A DNA stretch of 55,545 nt from Indolivaga macrotermitis (GCF_900128985.1 NZ_FQUC01000021.1:1-55545), one strand, 5' to 3'; positions 42,847-50,332 are shown, counted from the stretch's first letter. A program made the numbers and translations. The notes: generated by a model not told the origin, from the sequence alone.

Positions 42847-43260
42847 TTAAATGAAATTTTTATATTGTTGATAGAATTCATCCCAATAAAGATCTTTGGG
42901 GTCGGGTAGGGTAATACCAAGCTCAACACTTGCAAACTCCTGTATTCGATCTAAATAATTTTTGAATTGAAGTGTATCGAGCTTAGTTGTGGTATTTGGC
43001 AGATAAAAATGATGTCCGAAACATTGGCGTTCATCTACACCCAAAAACTTTGTTTTGAAATACTCATGTAGATTATCTTTATTTTCTCCGGTTTCATTCA
43101 TCAAACAAGAAAGCCAAAGCCAGTAAAGAGCATTCTGATCAATGGACCGTCTTTCTCTTGCGACTTTGACTTCTACGATATATTTTTTATCCGCTTTCAG
43201 ATCATCTACATAGGCTTTAACCTTGTCTTTATCTTTAGGGGTTCGGATGTGTAGAAGCAT
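42847..43260 (-). CDS. NinB-like recombination protein
   Basis: A 137-aa protein with the NinB/Orf-type signature RRSIDQNALYWLWLSCLM, followed by helical segments and YWDEFYQQYKNF at the end. Lambda NinB (Orf) binds single-stranded DNA and replaces RecFOR functions. It lies next to the nuclease and annealing genes, as expected. Confidence 0.75.
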   Translation of the reverse strand: MLLHIRTPKDKDKVKAYVDDLKADKKYIVEVKVARERRSIDQNALYWLWLSCLMNETGENKDNLHEYFKTKFLGVDERQCFGHHFYLPNTTTKLDTLQFKNYLDRIQEFASVELGITLPDPKDLYWDEFYQQYKNFI

Positions 43261-43265
43261 TTATA

Positions 43266-43472
43266 TTACAATTTTTCAAACTCCTTTTCTTTTTCTTCCA
43301 CATATTCACTCAATGCTTTAAGTAGTTTTGAGGTCAGTAATTTATCTGGAACTATTTTTATATCTCCAAATGAGACCTCGCAAAGACCAGCACCAAGTTT
43401 TTTAAATGCTGAACTAGCTTTAGATGAATTTTCCCTAATGTTTTGGGCTTTCAAATAAGTTTGTATATCCAT
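43266..43472 (-). CDS. Small hypothetical protein
   Basis: A 68-aa protein from ATG 43472. An upstream TTG would overlap the exonuclease gene and seems less likely. It is charged and helical at the C-terminus (LSEYVEEKEKEFEKL). It follows the exonuclease stop directly. The family is unknown. Confidence 0.5.
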   Translation of the reverse strand: MDIQTYLKAQNIRENSSKASSAFKKLGAGLCEVSFGDIKIVPDKLLTSKLLKALSEYVEEKEKEFEKL

Positions 43473-43473
43473 A

Positions 43474-44121
43474 TCAATGTTCTCTTTTCCACTCACCAAA
43501 CATTAAATAATGTCTATAAGCGAGTTCGTTATACTTATTAAATCCATCTTTAAAAAAAGAAGAATCACGGGTGATATTTATTCGAAATATCTTTAGATTC
43601 TTCTTGCTTATACCTATCAGTACATCACGGTCAGAATTAGCGATCATCATATACCATGCACGTTGGCGATCATAATCAAAGTACCTTGCAGCTTCTTCAA
43701 ATTGCTTTTGCGTTTCAGCTGTCGTACTTTTTATATCACCGCCCCAATTCCAATCTTCACGCCATAAATCCCATTTACACCGGGTATTAAGAGAAAAAGA
43801 AAAACCTTCAAAATTGAAGGCTTTATATTCTCTCATTACTTTTTGACCATCTGCTTTTTCAGCGATTAGCTTGCAAAAATCATCTCTCCAGAAGGCTCGC
43901 TTCATATCTTCAGCTAGCTTGAATTCATCTACAGTATATTGAATATCATCTAGTGTTCGATTGAAGTAATTAACCCTTTGAGGTTCGGTAATCATTGCAT
44001 CTATCAGAGAGCCGAATTTATAAGCATTGGTAGGATCCGGCATATCACGAGGGTATAGCTGTTGTTTTAACCACGATAAATCAGAATTTGAAACATCGGG
44101 TAATGAGTAATAAGGATCCAT
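43474..44121 (-). CDS. RecE/RecB-like exonuclease
   Basis: A 215-aa nuclease of the PD-(D/E)xK type: GSLIDAMITEP near 38, RCKWDLW (catalytic Asp) near 112-118, GGDIKSTT (Asp and Lys) near 127-134 and YFDYDRQRAWYMM (motif QxxxY-like) near 148. This is the RecE/exonuclease VIII pattern. It resects double-strand ends for the RecT annealing protein encoded nearby. Confidence 0.8.
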   Translation of the reverse strand: MDPYYSLPDVSNSDLSWLKQQLYPRDMPDPTNAYKFGSLIDAMITEPQRVNYFNRTLDDIQYTVDEFKLAEDMKRAFWRDDFCKLIAEKADGQKVMREYKAFNFEGFSFSLNTRCKWDLWREDWNWGGDIKSTTAETQKQFEEAARYFDYDRQRAWYMMIANSDRDVLIGISKKNLKIFRINITRDSSFFKDGFNKYNELAYRHYLMFGEWKREH

Positions 44122-44129
44122 CTTATTGG

Positions 44130-45329
44130 CTATTTTGCTTTGTATTTTGGTTCGTAAATAATTGCAGGATTCTTGATAAACTCGTCGTTTTTCTTAGCGT
44201 AATTCTCGCAGAACGCCTTTACCCGAGCAAAAGTGAACTTTTCGAACTTATCTTGAGGTAATTCTTTACCCTCTTTTTCAAACCAAAATTGAACTAACAT
44301 GAGATAACCGGCAATGTTTGATAACTTAATTTCGTAAGATTCAACTACTTTAGGTGCTCCAAATAATCCAACTTGCGCATCTACTAATACCGCGGCTTGT
44401 TCACCTGCCGCTTTTACGGATGCAGCGGTTTCAGCTTCTTTGCGTTTATTATCCGCTTCTTGAGCAATGCGATCAGCTTCATCTTTCTCTCTGACTTCTT
44501 TTTCTTTGAGCAGACGTTCTGTTTCTGCTGCATCTGCCAAAGCGAGTGTTTGAAGTTCTGCTTTTTTAGAGGGTATCTTATCGACTAATTCTCTCAACTG
44601 AGATTGTATTTCAGATTTGAATTGAGATTTCTGAGACGAATAATCAGCGTCTATAAACTCTCGTCTAATAGATCCCAGAGTATCTTTATCTAAAAGAGAA
44701 TTATCCGGAAATGTAAAATTTACTCCTTCGTAGAAATAATTGTCAAAATTCGATGTGGTACTTTCAAATCCAGCCTTATCTACATTTTCGAGGGTTAAGC
44801 CATTGAAATGTTCAAGAAACTGTTTTTTTATTTTTGATGCACATTCAGCAAAATAAGAGGAAACGGCAATTTCGCAGGCTTTACGATATTCTATAATCTC
44901 CTTCTCTTTAGCTATTTTTAATTGAGCTTGGCGATCTTCTTCTTGCTTCATCTTCATCTTTTCAGTAGCGTAAATATTTCGCCTATTCTGAGCCTTATCA
45001 ACTACTATCTTGAGGTCACTTTCAATCGAAGTAAATTCCTTCTTGATAAGATCAATCATTTGAGTGACAGGTTTTCGCCTCTCATTCATCGCAGTAATCG
45101 TTTTTTTACCTTTTTCAACGAATTTAGCAAGTTCACTATCATAAAAGTCAGACATTCCATTATCAGCAATCAGGTTTTCTATTGTCAGATACACTTCTGT
45201 TGCTTTCGACTTGCTCGTTTGATTCTGCATGAGTATTTCAGGTGCAGAATTTAAAATAACAGGCAAGTCGTTAAACTCGCCTGATTCAGTATTTTGCTGT
45301 ACTTGTAGTGAAGTATTATTTTCTTCCAT
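44130..45329 (-). CDS. DUF1351-like coiled-coil protein
   Basis: A 399-aa protein with an early LAKFVEKGKKTITAMNERRK segment, a long coiled coil rich in glutamate, lysine and alanine, and a C-terminal folded part (VESYEIKLSNIAGYLMLV). It lies between exonuclease and RecT genes, where DUF1351 proteins occur. The start is preceded by TTCACACGACA, the recurrent leader. The function is unknown, probably accessory to recombination. Confidence 0.65.
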   Translation of the reverse strand: MEENNTSLQVQQNTESGEFNDLPVILNSAPEILMQNQTSKSKATEVYLTIENLIADNGMSDFYDSELAKFVEKGKKTITAMNERRKPVTQMIDLIKKEFTSIESDLKIVVDKAQNRRNIYATEKMKMKQEEDRQAQLKIAKEKEIIEYRKACEIAVSSYFAECASKIKKQFLEHFNGLTLENVDKAGFESTTSNFDNYFYEGVNFTFPDNSLLDKDTLGSIRREFIDADYSSQKSQFKSEIQSQLRELVDKIPSKKAELQTLALADAAETERLLKEKEVREKDEADRIAQEADNKRKEAETAASVKAAGEQAAVLVDAQVGLFGAPKVVESYEIKLSNIAGYLMLVQFWFEKEGKELPQDKFEKFTFARVKAFCENYAKKNDEFIKNPAIIYEPKYKAK

Positions 45330-45353
45330 TGTCGTGTGAATTAATTATTTATT

Positions 45354-46265
45354 TTACCAGGGTTCATCGCTATCATTTATAACAGATGTTACACTTCCGT
45401 TCTGTGGTGTAGTCTCATTTGGTTGATTATTAGTCGGTGCGTAAGACTGAATATTTGCAGGGGCTTCATATTCTTCATCTCCTTCAAAAGAAACAGTGTC
45501 GCTAACACGAAGTTTTGAATAGGCTCGCATAGCGTGTTTGATCGTTTTAGCTTCCAGAAATCCCGGATCTATTTGTCCGTTATTAGAAGAATACAAAACT
45601 GCGGCTTTTGGATTAGGATTTTTATCAGTTACTTTGGGTTTGCTGTATCCCGCAAGCCTTTGTATATCATCTTCGAGCAGCCATTTGAAGTCATACTGAT
45701 TCTTTGGCAGGACAATACACACATAGCAGCCAATAATATGATTTGTTTTCCGAGGGATGGCAGGCGCATAGTCTACAATCAAAACTCCCTGTTCGTTGGT
45801 TTTGGGTTGAAATCTGTCACCTTCATAAATAACCTGAGGATTATTCATTCGAATGATTTGGCCTGCACGGATCCTCATATTCAACTCACCATAAGCAGTT
45901 ATAACAAAACTTGCGACATTGATTTTTTTTTCTTTTCCTGTTTTCGGATCCACAACATTGCCTCCATATCGATATTGCAAAAAAGCTTCCGATTTACTAC
46001 CGGGTTGAATAGATAATCCGGTAGTCGCTATTTCCAAGAATGCACTATATAGAGATATACCAGTGCATATCGCAAATTCATTATTTCCTGTAATTGTCTT
46101 TTTAGAATACAGCAACTCCTTTTCGTAGATCATTTCGGCATCACCTTCACTTTTGCCGTGAATCTTCATTAATACATTGATGAAAGATTCTTTAACTCTA
46201 GGATGCTCTAGCAAATCTATAGCCGGTAACTCCCAGTTCATTTTTTCAGTTTCTTTTGTTTCCAT
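45354..46265 (-). CDS. recT: RecT-family single-strand annealing protein
   Basis: A 303-aa RecT: RVKESFINVLMKIHG, ICTGISLYSAFLEIATTGLS and EAFLQYRYGG, then GYSKPKVTDKNPNPKAAV and FLEAKTIKHAMR. It anneals complementary strands after exonuclease resection. The C-terminus ends NDSDEPW, an acidic tail with a final aromatic like the SSB C-terminal peptide. The start is 6 nt from ACACACGA on the minus strand. Confidence 0.92.
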   Translation of the reverse strand: METKETEKMNWELPAIDLLEHPRVKESFINVLMKIHGKSEGDAEMIYEKELLYSKKTITGNNEFAICTGISLYSAFLEIATTGLSIQPGSKSEAFLQYRYGGNVVDPKTGKEKKINVASFVITAYGELNMRIRAGQIIRMNNPQVIYEGDRFQPKTNEQGVLIVDYAPAIPRKTNHIIGCYVCIVLPKNQYDFKWLLEDDIQRLAGYSKPKVTDKNPNPKAAVLYSSNNGQIDPGFLEAKTIKHAMRAYSKLRVSDTVSFEGDEEYEAPANIQSYAPTNNQPNETTPQNGSVTSVINDSDEPW

Positions 46266-46285
46266 AAATATATCGTGTGTAAGAA

Positions 46286-46696
46286 TTATACAATTAAAGG
46301 TTCTATCTCCAAATCAGAGCGTCTCGATCTCTTTGCTTGTTTTTCGATACTAAATCTTGTATTCATTTGATATACATCTGTCATGTTTATATATATATCA
46401 TATGACATTGTAAATAATAAGATCAAAGCCATAACTCCTTGCTTAAACTCATGAAGGTTTACTTTTCGAGCTATATAAATTCGAGCCCGTTTTATTGCTA
46501 TTCGCTTAGCATAGAGTATTGAGAGTTCGCTTCTGTTTCTGATGCCTAATACTTCAAAAGCCTTCATTATTTGGTTATTTACTGTACATAAAGCTTTAAA
46601 GTTTTTGTCTGCAATTTCCTGTTTCTCCATGCCTGTAGCATACTGTTGAGAAACAAAATCCACTCTTTCTGTAAGTTCTGTAAATACCCTGTCCAT
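46286..46696 (-). CDS. Hypothetical helical protein
   Basis: A 136-aa helical protein, weakly hydrophobic at 88-100 (GVMALILLFTMSYD), with a basic middle (AKRIAIKRARIYIARK). The start is preceded by AACACACGACAA, the recurrent leader. It is not recognised. Its helical content is compatible with a DGR accessory protein (Avd), but I see no Avd motif, and it is separated from the reverse transcriptase by two genes. Confidence 0.5.
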   Translation of the reverse strand: MDRVFTELTERVDFVSQQYATGMEKQEIADKNFKALCTVNNQIMKAFEVLGIRNRSELSILYAKRIAIKRARIYIARKVNLHEFKQGVMALILLFTMSYDIYINMTDVYQMNTRFSIEKQAKRSRRSDLEIEPLIV

Positions 46697-46718
46697 TTGT
46701 CGTGTGTTAGACAGGATA

Positions 46719-46985
46719 TTAAACAGATTCTACCTTTGTGTTGTCAACATATCGAATTGTTGTATATCCTTCTTTTTCGGTAACAATAACAGAATACTTT
46801 AATTCATGCTGACTAATTTCATTAAGCATACGAGCATATTTATTTTGCCTTGTAGCTTCTTGACTGATAGATCGGGCTTTTCGCCGTATCTCATCTTTTA
46901 CATGGAGAATATCTCCTGGCTTTTTTAGTTTTTTGAACAGGCCTACAATGGTATCACCTTCTTTCATTTCAATTGTTCGTACCAT
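46719..46985 (-). CDS. Hypothetical protein
   Basis: An 88-aa protein, strand-like at both ends with a basic helix in the middle (IRRKARSISQEATRQNKY). The family is unknown. It lies in an evenly spaced leftward run between DGR and RecT genes. Confidence 0.5.
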   Translation of the reverse strand: MVRTIEMKEGDTIVGLFKKLKKPGDILHVKDEIRRKARSISQEATRQNKYARMLNEISQHELKYSVIVTEKEGYTTIRYVDNTKVESV

Positions 46986-47016
46986 ATATTTATTATTTGA
47001 TATTAATATTCAAAAG

Positions 47017-47334
47017 TTATGTTAGATAAAATGTTTTACCACTACCAGAACCAAATTTCTGTTGTCTTATTGTAGCAGTGAATGGAAACTCACTCTTTGG
47101 AATTTTATCCAAAGCATCTTTAATCGGAGTTGCATTAGTGAAAAATTTACTTTCAACACCTTCACTTTTTATCTTAACAACATATCTATTCTCACCATGA
47201 GAGGTTTTTACACCTGATTCATAGTCTAAAATTTCTATTTCACAGTTTAAGACATCCGTGATAGATATCTTAGGTACTGGAAATACATTTTTATTATCTA
47301 GGGTATTAATCCCAAAGTCTGAGAACTTTTTCAT
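47017..47334 (-). CDS. Hypothetical OB-fold-like protein
   Basis: A 105-aa protein with alternating strands (CEIEILDYESGVKTSHGENR, YVVKIKSEGVESKFF, FTATIRQQKFGSGSGKTFYL). The pattern resembles an OB-fold DNA-binding phage protein, but this is only visual. Its first 29 nt overlap the reverse transcriptase gene, so the two are probably co-translated. Confidence 0.5.
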   Translation of the reverse strand: MKKFSDFGINTLDNKNVFPVPKISITDVLNCEIEILDYESGVKTSHGENRYVVKIKSEGVESKFFTNATPIKDALDKIPKSEFPFTATIRQQKFGSGSGKTFYLT

Positions 47335-48304
47335 ATTTAATAACCTTTCTGATTAAATGTCGAGAATTACAATGTTTTGCCCATCCGAGATAAGAGCATA
47401 TACCTATCTTATATTCTTTAGGGGATATTTTTTGTTTGTTTAGTTTTGATGCCCGTTTGCATAGGTTTTTCTTTATTCGCTTTCGCATCAGAATATGATC
47501 ATGAAAGAAAACATAGCCGACAAAGTCGATACCTCTTGCATCTACCGGAAATATCTGGTAATTGCTTTTAATATCTAGTTTTAAATTGTTTCTTAAATAA
47601 TCATGTATTTCTTTTTCTAAAGAATGCAAGTAATCTTTACTATCTGATAGAATGATCATATCGTCAGCATACCGGAAATAATACGGAACCTGTTTGTACT
47701 CCTTTAGCCAATGGTCAAAGTAAGATAAATACAGGTTTGCCAGAAACTGCGATAAATAGTTTCCTATAGGAACACCCGGAGCTGATTCTATAATACCATC
47801 CAAAAGACTAAGTAGTTTTCTGTCTTTTATTTTCTTTCGGATAATCATTTTCATTACCTGATGATCAATCGACGGATAGAATTTTCTCACATCCATTTTT
47901 AGGCAATATAATGTACCTTCTTTATCTTTTAAAGCTTTCTTCAAGTGGATTAATGCCCCGTTAATACCCTTACCTTTAATGCTTGAATAAGAATGAGAGA
48001 TGAAAACAGAAGTCCAAATATTTTCTAATACATTCATAATAGCATGGTGTATCACCCTGTCACGAAAAGGCAACCGGTATATTATCCGTTCTTTCGGATC
48101 ATGAATTGTAAATACATCATATTCGGACGTTCTGTATGTTTCATCAGTCAACTCTTTTTGTAGCTGAAGGATATTCTCACTTAAGTTCTTATCGAATGAC
48201 AATACACCATATGTCTTGCTTTTACCATGTTTTGCATTACTATATGCCAGATATAAATTGTCTAGTTCGTAAACTTTATCATATAAGTTTCCTATCCGTT
48301 TCAT
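47306..48304 (-). CDS. DGR reverse transcriptase
   Basis: A 332-aa reverse transcriptase. It has LKMDVRKFYPSIDH (catalytic Asp) near 135-148, IGNYLSQ at 180-186, which matches the DGR-type IGxxxSQ motif, and YADD at 212-215. It copies the template repeat RNA with errors at adenines. The template repeat lies 118-193 nt upstream on the same strand and the two target genes lie beyond it. The length is close to the usual 300-400 aa. No Avd is recognised beside it. Confidence 0.93.
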   Translation of the reverse strand: MKRIGNLYDKVYELDNLYLAYSNAKHGKSKTYGVLSFDKNLSENILQLQKELTDETYRTSEYDVFTIHDPKERIIYRLPFRDRVIHHAIMNVLENIWTSVFISHSYSSIKGKGINGALIHLKKALKDKEGTLYCLKMDVRKFYPSIDHQVMKMIIRKKIKDRKLLSLLDGIIESAPGVPIGNYLSQFLANLYLSYFDHWLKEYKQVPYYFRYADDMIILSDSKDYLHSLEKEIHDYLRNNLKLDIKSNYQIFPVDARGIDFVGYVFFHDHILMRKRIKKNLCKRASKLNKQKISPKEYKIGICSYLGWAKHCNSRHLIRKVIKYEKVLRLWD

Positions 48305-48421
48305 TATATCAGCCTTTGCTTTCTTATAGGAGCTTTCGAATAAGTTCTACCAGCACCGTTTGAATCGTTATTTTCAACCAAGAGGTTAGGCCTTGTCTTT
48401 TATTTTTATATCTTAAGCTTA

Positions 48422-48497
48422 GGTGGGAACTGGACCCTGCATTCGCATTCGAGTTATCGTAATTCGTATCGTTGAACGCGAACCCCGAAGCAGAGCC
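48422..48497 (-). repeat. DGR template repeat (TR)
   Basis: A 76-nt stretch rich in adenines on the minus strand (GCGTTCAACGATACGAATTA is its core). It aligns without gaps to the VR regions at 49037-49112 and 48608-48681. Against the first VR the differences fall almost only at TR adenines (AAC to GGC, AAT to TTT, AAC to TAC, AAT to CTT). It lies between the second target gene and the reverse transcriptase in the gap 48304-48528, as in other DGRs. Confidence 0.92.
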
Positions 48498-48527
48498 AGA
48501 ACAAAAAGGCAACAGCCTGTTTATTTT

Positions 48528-48932
48528 TTAGAAGAGCTGAACTTTTTCCCAGATGTCAAGGAAAGTTTCACCTAGATACTCACATGTGATCTTGCTTAAA
48601 ACGCGAAGGCGGGAACCGGACCCCGCAAACGCACGCGAGTAATCGAAATCCGTAAAGGCGAAAGCGAACCCCGAAGCAGAGATTCTAAACCAGGGTATCC
48701 ATTTCCATTGACTGTAGTCTGTCCAATCTAATTTTTCATCCGAGCCGTTCTCGATTTCAATCTTTCGGGCAGCTTCAATAAGAACTATTACATTATACTC
48801 AGCTTCACGGTTTACCCTTAAATCTTCAGGATAGAAAGAAAAGTCTATTTTTGGACGGCCTGTTTCTTTATAAGCATCCTCTACTGTTTTAAGCCTTTCG
48901 CTTAGTTGCTTCTTTAAGTTTTTCGTATTCAT
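48528..48932 (-). CDS. DGR target protein 2
   Basis: A 134-aa soluble protein with no signal peptide. It starts MNTKNLKKQLSERLKTVEDA, has ETGRPKIDFSFYPEDLRV and WKWIPWFR in the middle, and ends with the variable segment ASGFAFAFTDFDYS and AGSGSRL. It shares this layout with the neighbouring target gene and with conserved Bacteroidales proteins I recall as DGR targets. The variable residues lie near the C-terminus. The binding partner is unknown, and nothing suggests a virion role. Confidence 0.85.
   Translation of the reverse strand: MNTKNLKKQLSERLKTVEDAYKETGRPKIDFSFYPEDLRVNREAEYNVIVLIEAARKIEIENGSDEKLDWTDYSQWKWIPWFRISASGFAFAFTDFDYSRAFAGSGSRLRVLSKITCEYLGETFLDIWEKVQLF
48608..48681 (-). repeat. 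DGR variable repeat 2 (VR2)
   Basis: A 74-nt match to the TR with changes at most adenines. Two differences are not at TR adenines (GCG to GCT and the first base of GAT to TTT). The 3' part GGGTCCGGTTCCCGCC is identical to VR1. Confidence 0.88.
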
Positions 48933-48956
48933 TGTGATGATTTTTAGTATTATAAA

Positions 48957-49436
48957 TTATGATTCTAAATATTCACGCATAATATCAATGTGTTTAGTCC
49001 CAATAACCTTTACCGACTTTTCGCTTTTTAAAGCAAGGCGGGAACCGGACCCCGCACTCGCAAGCGAGTAATCGTAAAACGCACCGCCGAACGCGAACCC
49101 CGAAGCAGAGCCATTTGTACGAAACCAAGGAAAATGTCTGTAAATATTAGTATTGTAGATATCCATTTTTTCGCCTTGATTATAAGCTTCATTCATAACA
49201 ATGACTCTATAGTATTTTTGAAAGTGATCTCTTAAATCTTCCGGTAGGTCAACAAACTCAGGTACATCGGGACGTCCTGTTTCTGCCATCATATCTTCCC
49301 ATCCATCAATTCTGTCATTTACGTCCTGAGAAAAGAATTTTTTACCGTAATGTCTTTCGAGAATTCCTTTCCATTCATCATTCGAAGTTTTATACAACTT
49401 CCTTGCTTCTTGATCTGTGATTTGTAATGTTTTCAT
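48957..49436 (-). CDS. DGR target protein 1
   Basis: A 159-aa paralogue of the neighbouring target: MKTLQITDQEARKLYKTSND, then FVDLPEDLRDHFQKYYRV, HFPWFR and the variable end SGFAFGGAFYDYS...AGSGSRL, with a conserved tail (IDIMREYLES). It is soluble, with no export signal. Two targets plus one RT make a small multi-target DGR. An imperfect hairpin (GCGTACAGG/CCTGCACGC) lies in its 5' leader around 49460-49500. Confidence 0.85.
   Translation of the reverse strand: MKTLQITDQEARKLYKTSNDEWKGILERHYGKKFFSQDVNDRIDGWEDMMAETGRPDVPEFVDLPEDLRDHFQKYYRVIVMNEAYNQGEKMDIYNTNIYRHFPWFRTNGSASGFAFGGAFYDYSLASAGSGSRLALKSEKSVKVIGTKHIDIMREYLES
49037..49112 (-). repeat. DGR variable repeat 1 (VR1)
   Basis: A 76-nt match to the TR. 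In the core AACGATACGAAT becomes GGCGGTGCGTTT, every change at a TR adenine. Only the last few bases at the 3' end do not fit the rule and probably mark the VR boundary. Confidence 0.9.
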
Positions 49437-49526
49437 ATATTTGTATATTAATGATTCGTGCGTGCAGGTTGACTTACTTTTGGGGTCGCCTGTACGCTAT
49501 TTTTTATTCCAATAATTATGTCGTAG

Positions 49527-49544
49527 AATTGAAAGCTTAACAAC
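49527..49544 (+). ncRNA. Candidate CRISPR anti-repeat (tracrRNA-like)
   Basis: The plus strand reads AATTGAAAGCTTAACAAC. It could pair with the 5' end of the crRNA repeat (GTTGT-GA-TAAGCTTTCAATT) over 13 + 5 bp with a 2-nt bulge, the shape of a type II repeat/anti-repeat duplex. The plus strand continues AATTATAAAAAAGCGAGC into a hairpin. Alternatively it is a degenerate orphan repeat on the minus strand. I see no nexus hairpin or plus-strand terminator of the usual kind. Confidence 0.4.
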
Positions 49545-49550
49545 AATTAT

Positions 49551-49587
49551 AAAAAAGCGAGCTACATCTGTCACAGACTGGCTCGCT
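49551..49587 (-). terminator. Terminator after tRNA-like gene
   Basis: Minus strand AGCGAGC and GCTCGCT pair, with an inner TCTG/CAGA pairing, followed by TTTTTT. It would end transcription of the tRNA-like gene at 49639-49785. Confidence 0.75.
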
Positions 49588-49638
49588 CTACTTAACACAA
49601 ACTTTACAAAACTACACATACCTATTAAAGGCATATTG

Positions 49639-49785
49639 TGGAGTAAACAGGATTCGAACCTGTATGTATCGGAGCTACAATGTTTCTTCTTCGCGTAATC
49701 GCTATCTTTGGCATTGTACGCCTCTCTACCTCGATACTAAGACTTACGTTATCTCATTAGCGTCTACCAATTCCGCCACTACTCC
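49639..49785 (-). tRNA. tRNA-Leu-like RNA with enlarged core (147 nt)
   Basis: The ends are tRNA-like: acceptor GGAGTAG with TTACTCC, a Leu-type D arm (GGCGGAATTGGTAGACGC) and a T arm ACAGGTTCGAATCCTGT. About 90 nt lie between D and T arms instead of about 35. They contain TATCG/CGATA, TACAATG/CATTGTA and GCG-ATTA-CGC pairings and a weak CTAA/TTAG stem with a 16-nt loop, where no standard anticodon loop can be read. It could be a tRNA with a small insert, a structured decoy or a decayed gene. Confidence 0.65.
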
Positions 49786-49794
49786 TTTACCCCT

Positions 49795-49983
49795 TCAAAA
49801 ATTTGCTCCCGGATAGCGAACCAACGCACACCGGGATATATTGTTATCATGGCAATGCCATGAATTAATATATTCATTTAGCACAGGGTTACTTTTCCAC
49901 CATACCCCGAAGTCATTTAGCTTTTTAAAGCGTGCTTTTACTCTACCCATATAGAGCTTTTTATTTATAGACGATTCTATCAT
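49795..49983 (-). CDS. Possible small protein
   Basis: A 62-aa reading frame (MGRVKARFKKLNDFGVWWKS and then a histidine/cysteine-containing end). It lies alone between two tRNA-like genes, so protein-coding status is uncertain. The last part of the frame overlaps a 6-bp hairpin TCCCGG/CCGGGA that could be RNA structure. Confidence 0.35.
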   Translation of the reverse strand: MIESSINKKLYMGRVKARFKKLNDFGVWWKSNPVLNEYINSWHCHDNNISRCALVRYPGANF

Positions 49984-50030
49984 ACTTTGCTTCGAATGCG
50001 TCTCAATATGTCAAAAATCTCTTTTCAATG

Positions 50031-50108
50031 TGGACGGTGACAGAATCGAACTGTCCTCTTTTCGTTGGTGCACCTCAGAAATGTTTCAGCCAAGAATACT
50101 AACCGCCC
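50031..50108 (-). tRNA. tRNA-like RNA with unreadable anticodon arm
   Basis: The acceptor GGGCGGT pairs with ACCGTCC and the T arm GACAG-TTCGATT-CTGTC is normal. The region between does not give a standard D or anticodon arm. A palindrome GGTGCACC and a TTGG/CCAA pairing are present instead. It may be a decayed tRNA or a tRNA mimic. It lies directly downstream of the early genes. Confidence 0.55.
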
Positions 50109-50116
50109 TATTGGCA

Positions 50117-50332
50117 TTAATAGCCGATTATGTCTTCAGCAAATTTTACATCCCTATTTTGGGATCTATGATAATTCTCAATATTTGCCTTTTCAACCTG
50201 TTCAGTAAGATTATCGCCTTTATTCATGCGTGCAGTGACAATCAGCATAATGATATAAGCTATGACTATTGAAGCCGCTATAGCTAATACCTTCAATAGT
50301 GTAATAATTGGTGAGATCAATTTCTTTTTCAT
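50117..50332 (-). CDS. Small membrane protein
   Basis: A 71-aa protein with one N-terminal membrane segment (LLKVLAIAASIVIAYIIMLI) and a charged C-terminus (NLTEQVEKANIENYH). Its ATG overlaps the stop of the upstream mini-gene. The function is unknown. A membrane protein in the first early operon could act in lysogeny or exclusion. Confidence 0.6.
   Translation of the reverse strand: MKKKLISPIITLLKVLAIAASIVIAYIIMLIVTARMNKGDNLTEQVEKANIENYHRSQNRDVKFAEDIIGY

Noticed and set aside
48324-48512. A 62-codon open frame across the DGR template repeat
   Set aside because: It is the TR itself read as a gene. It has no conserved upstream domain and its C-terminal part is unlike the target proteins.
49795-49870. 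A further tRNA in the gap after the enlarged tRNA-like gene
   Set aside because: A GGTTCGC stretch is present, but neither a T stem nor an acceptor stem can be formed.
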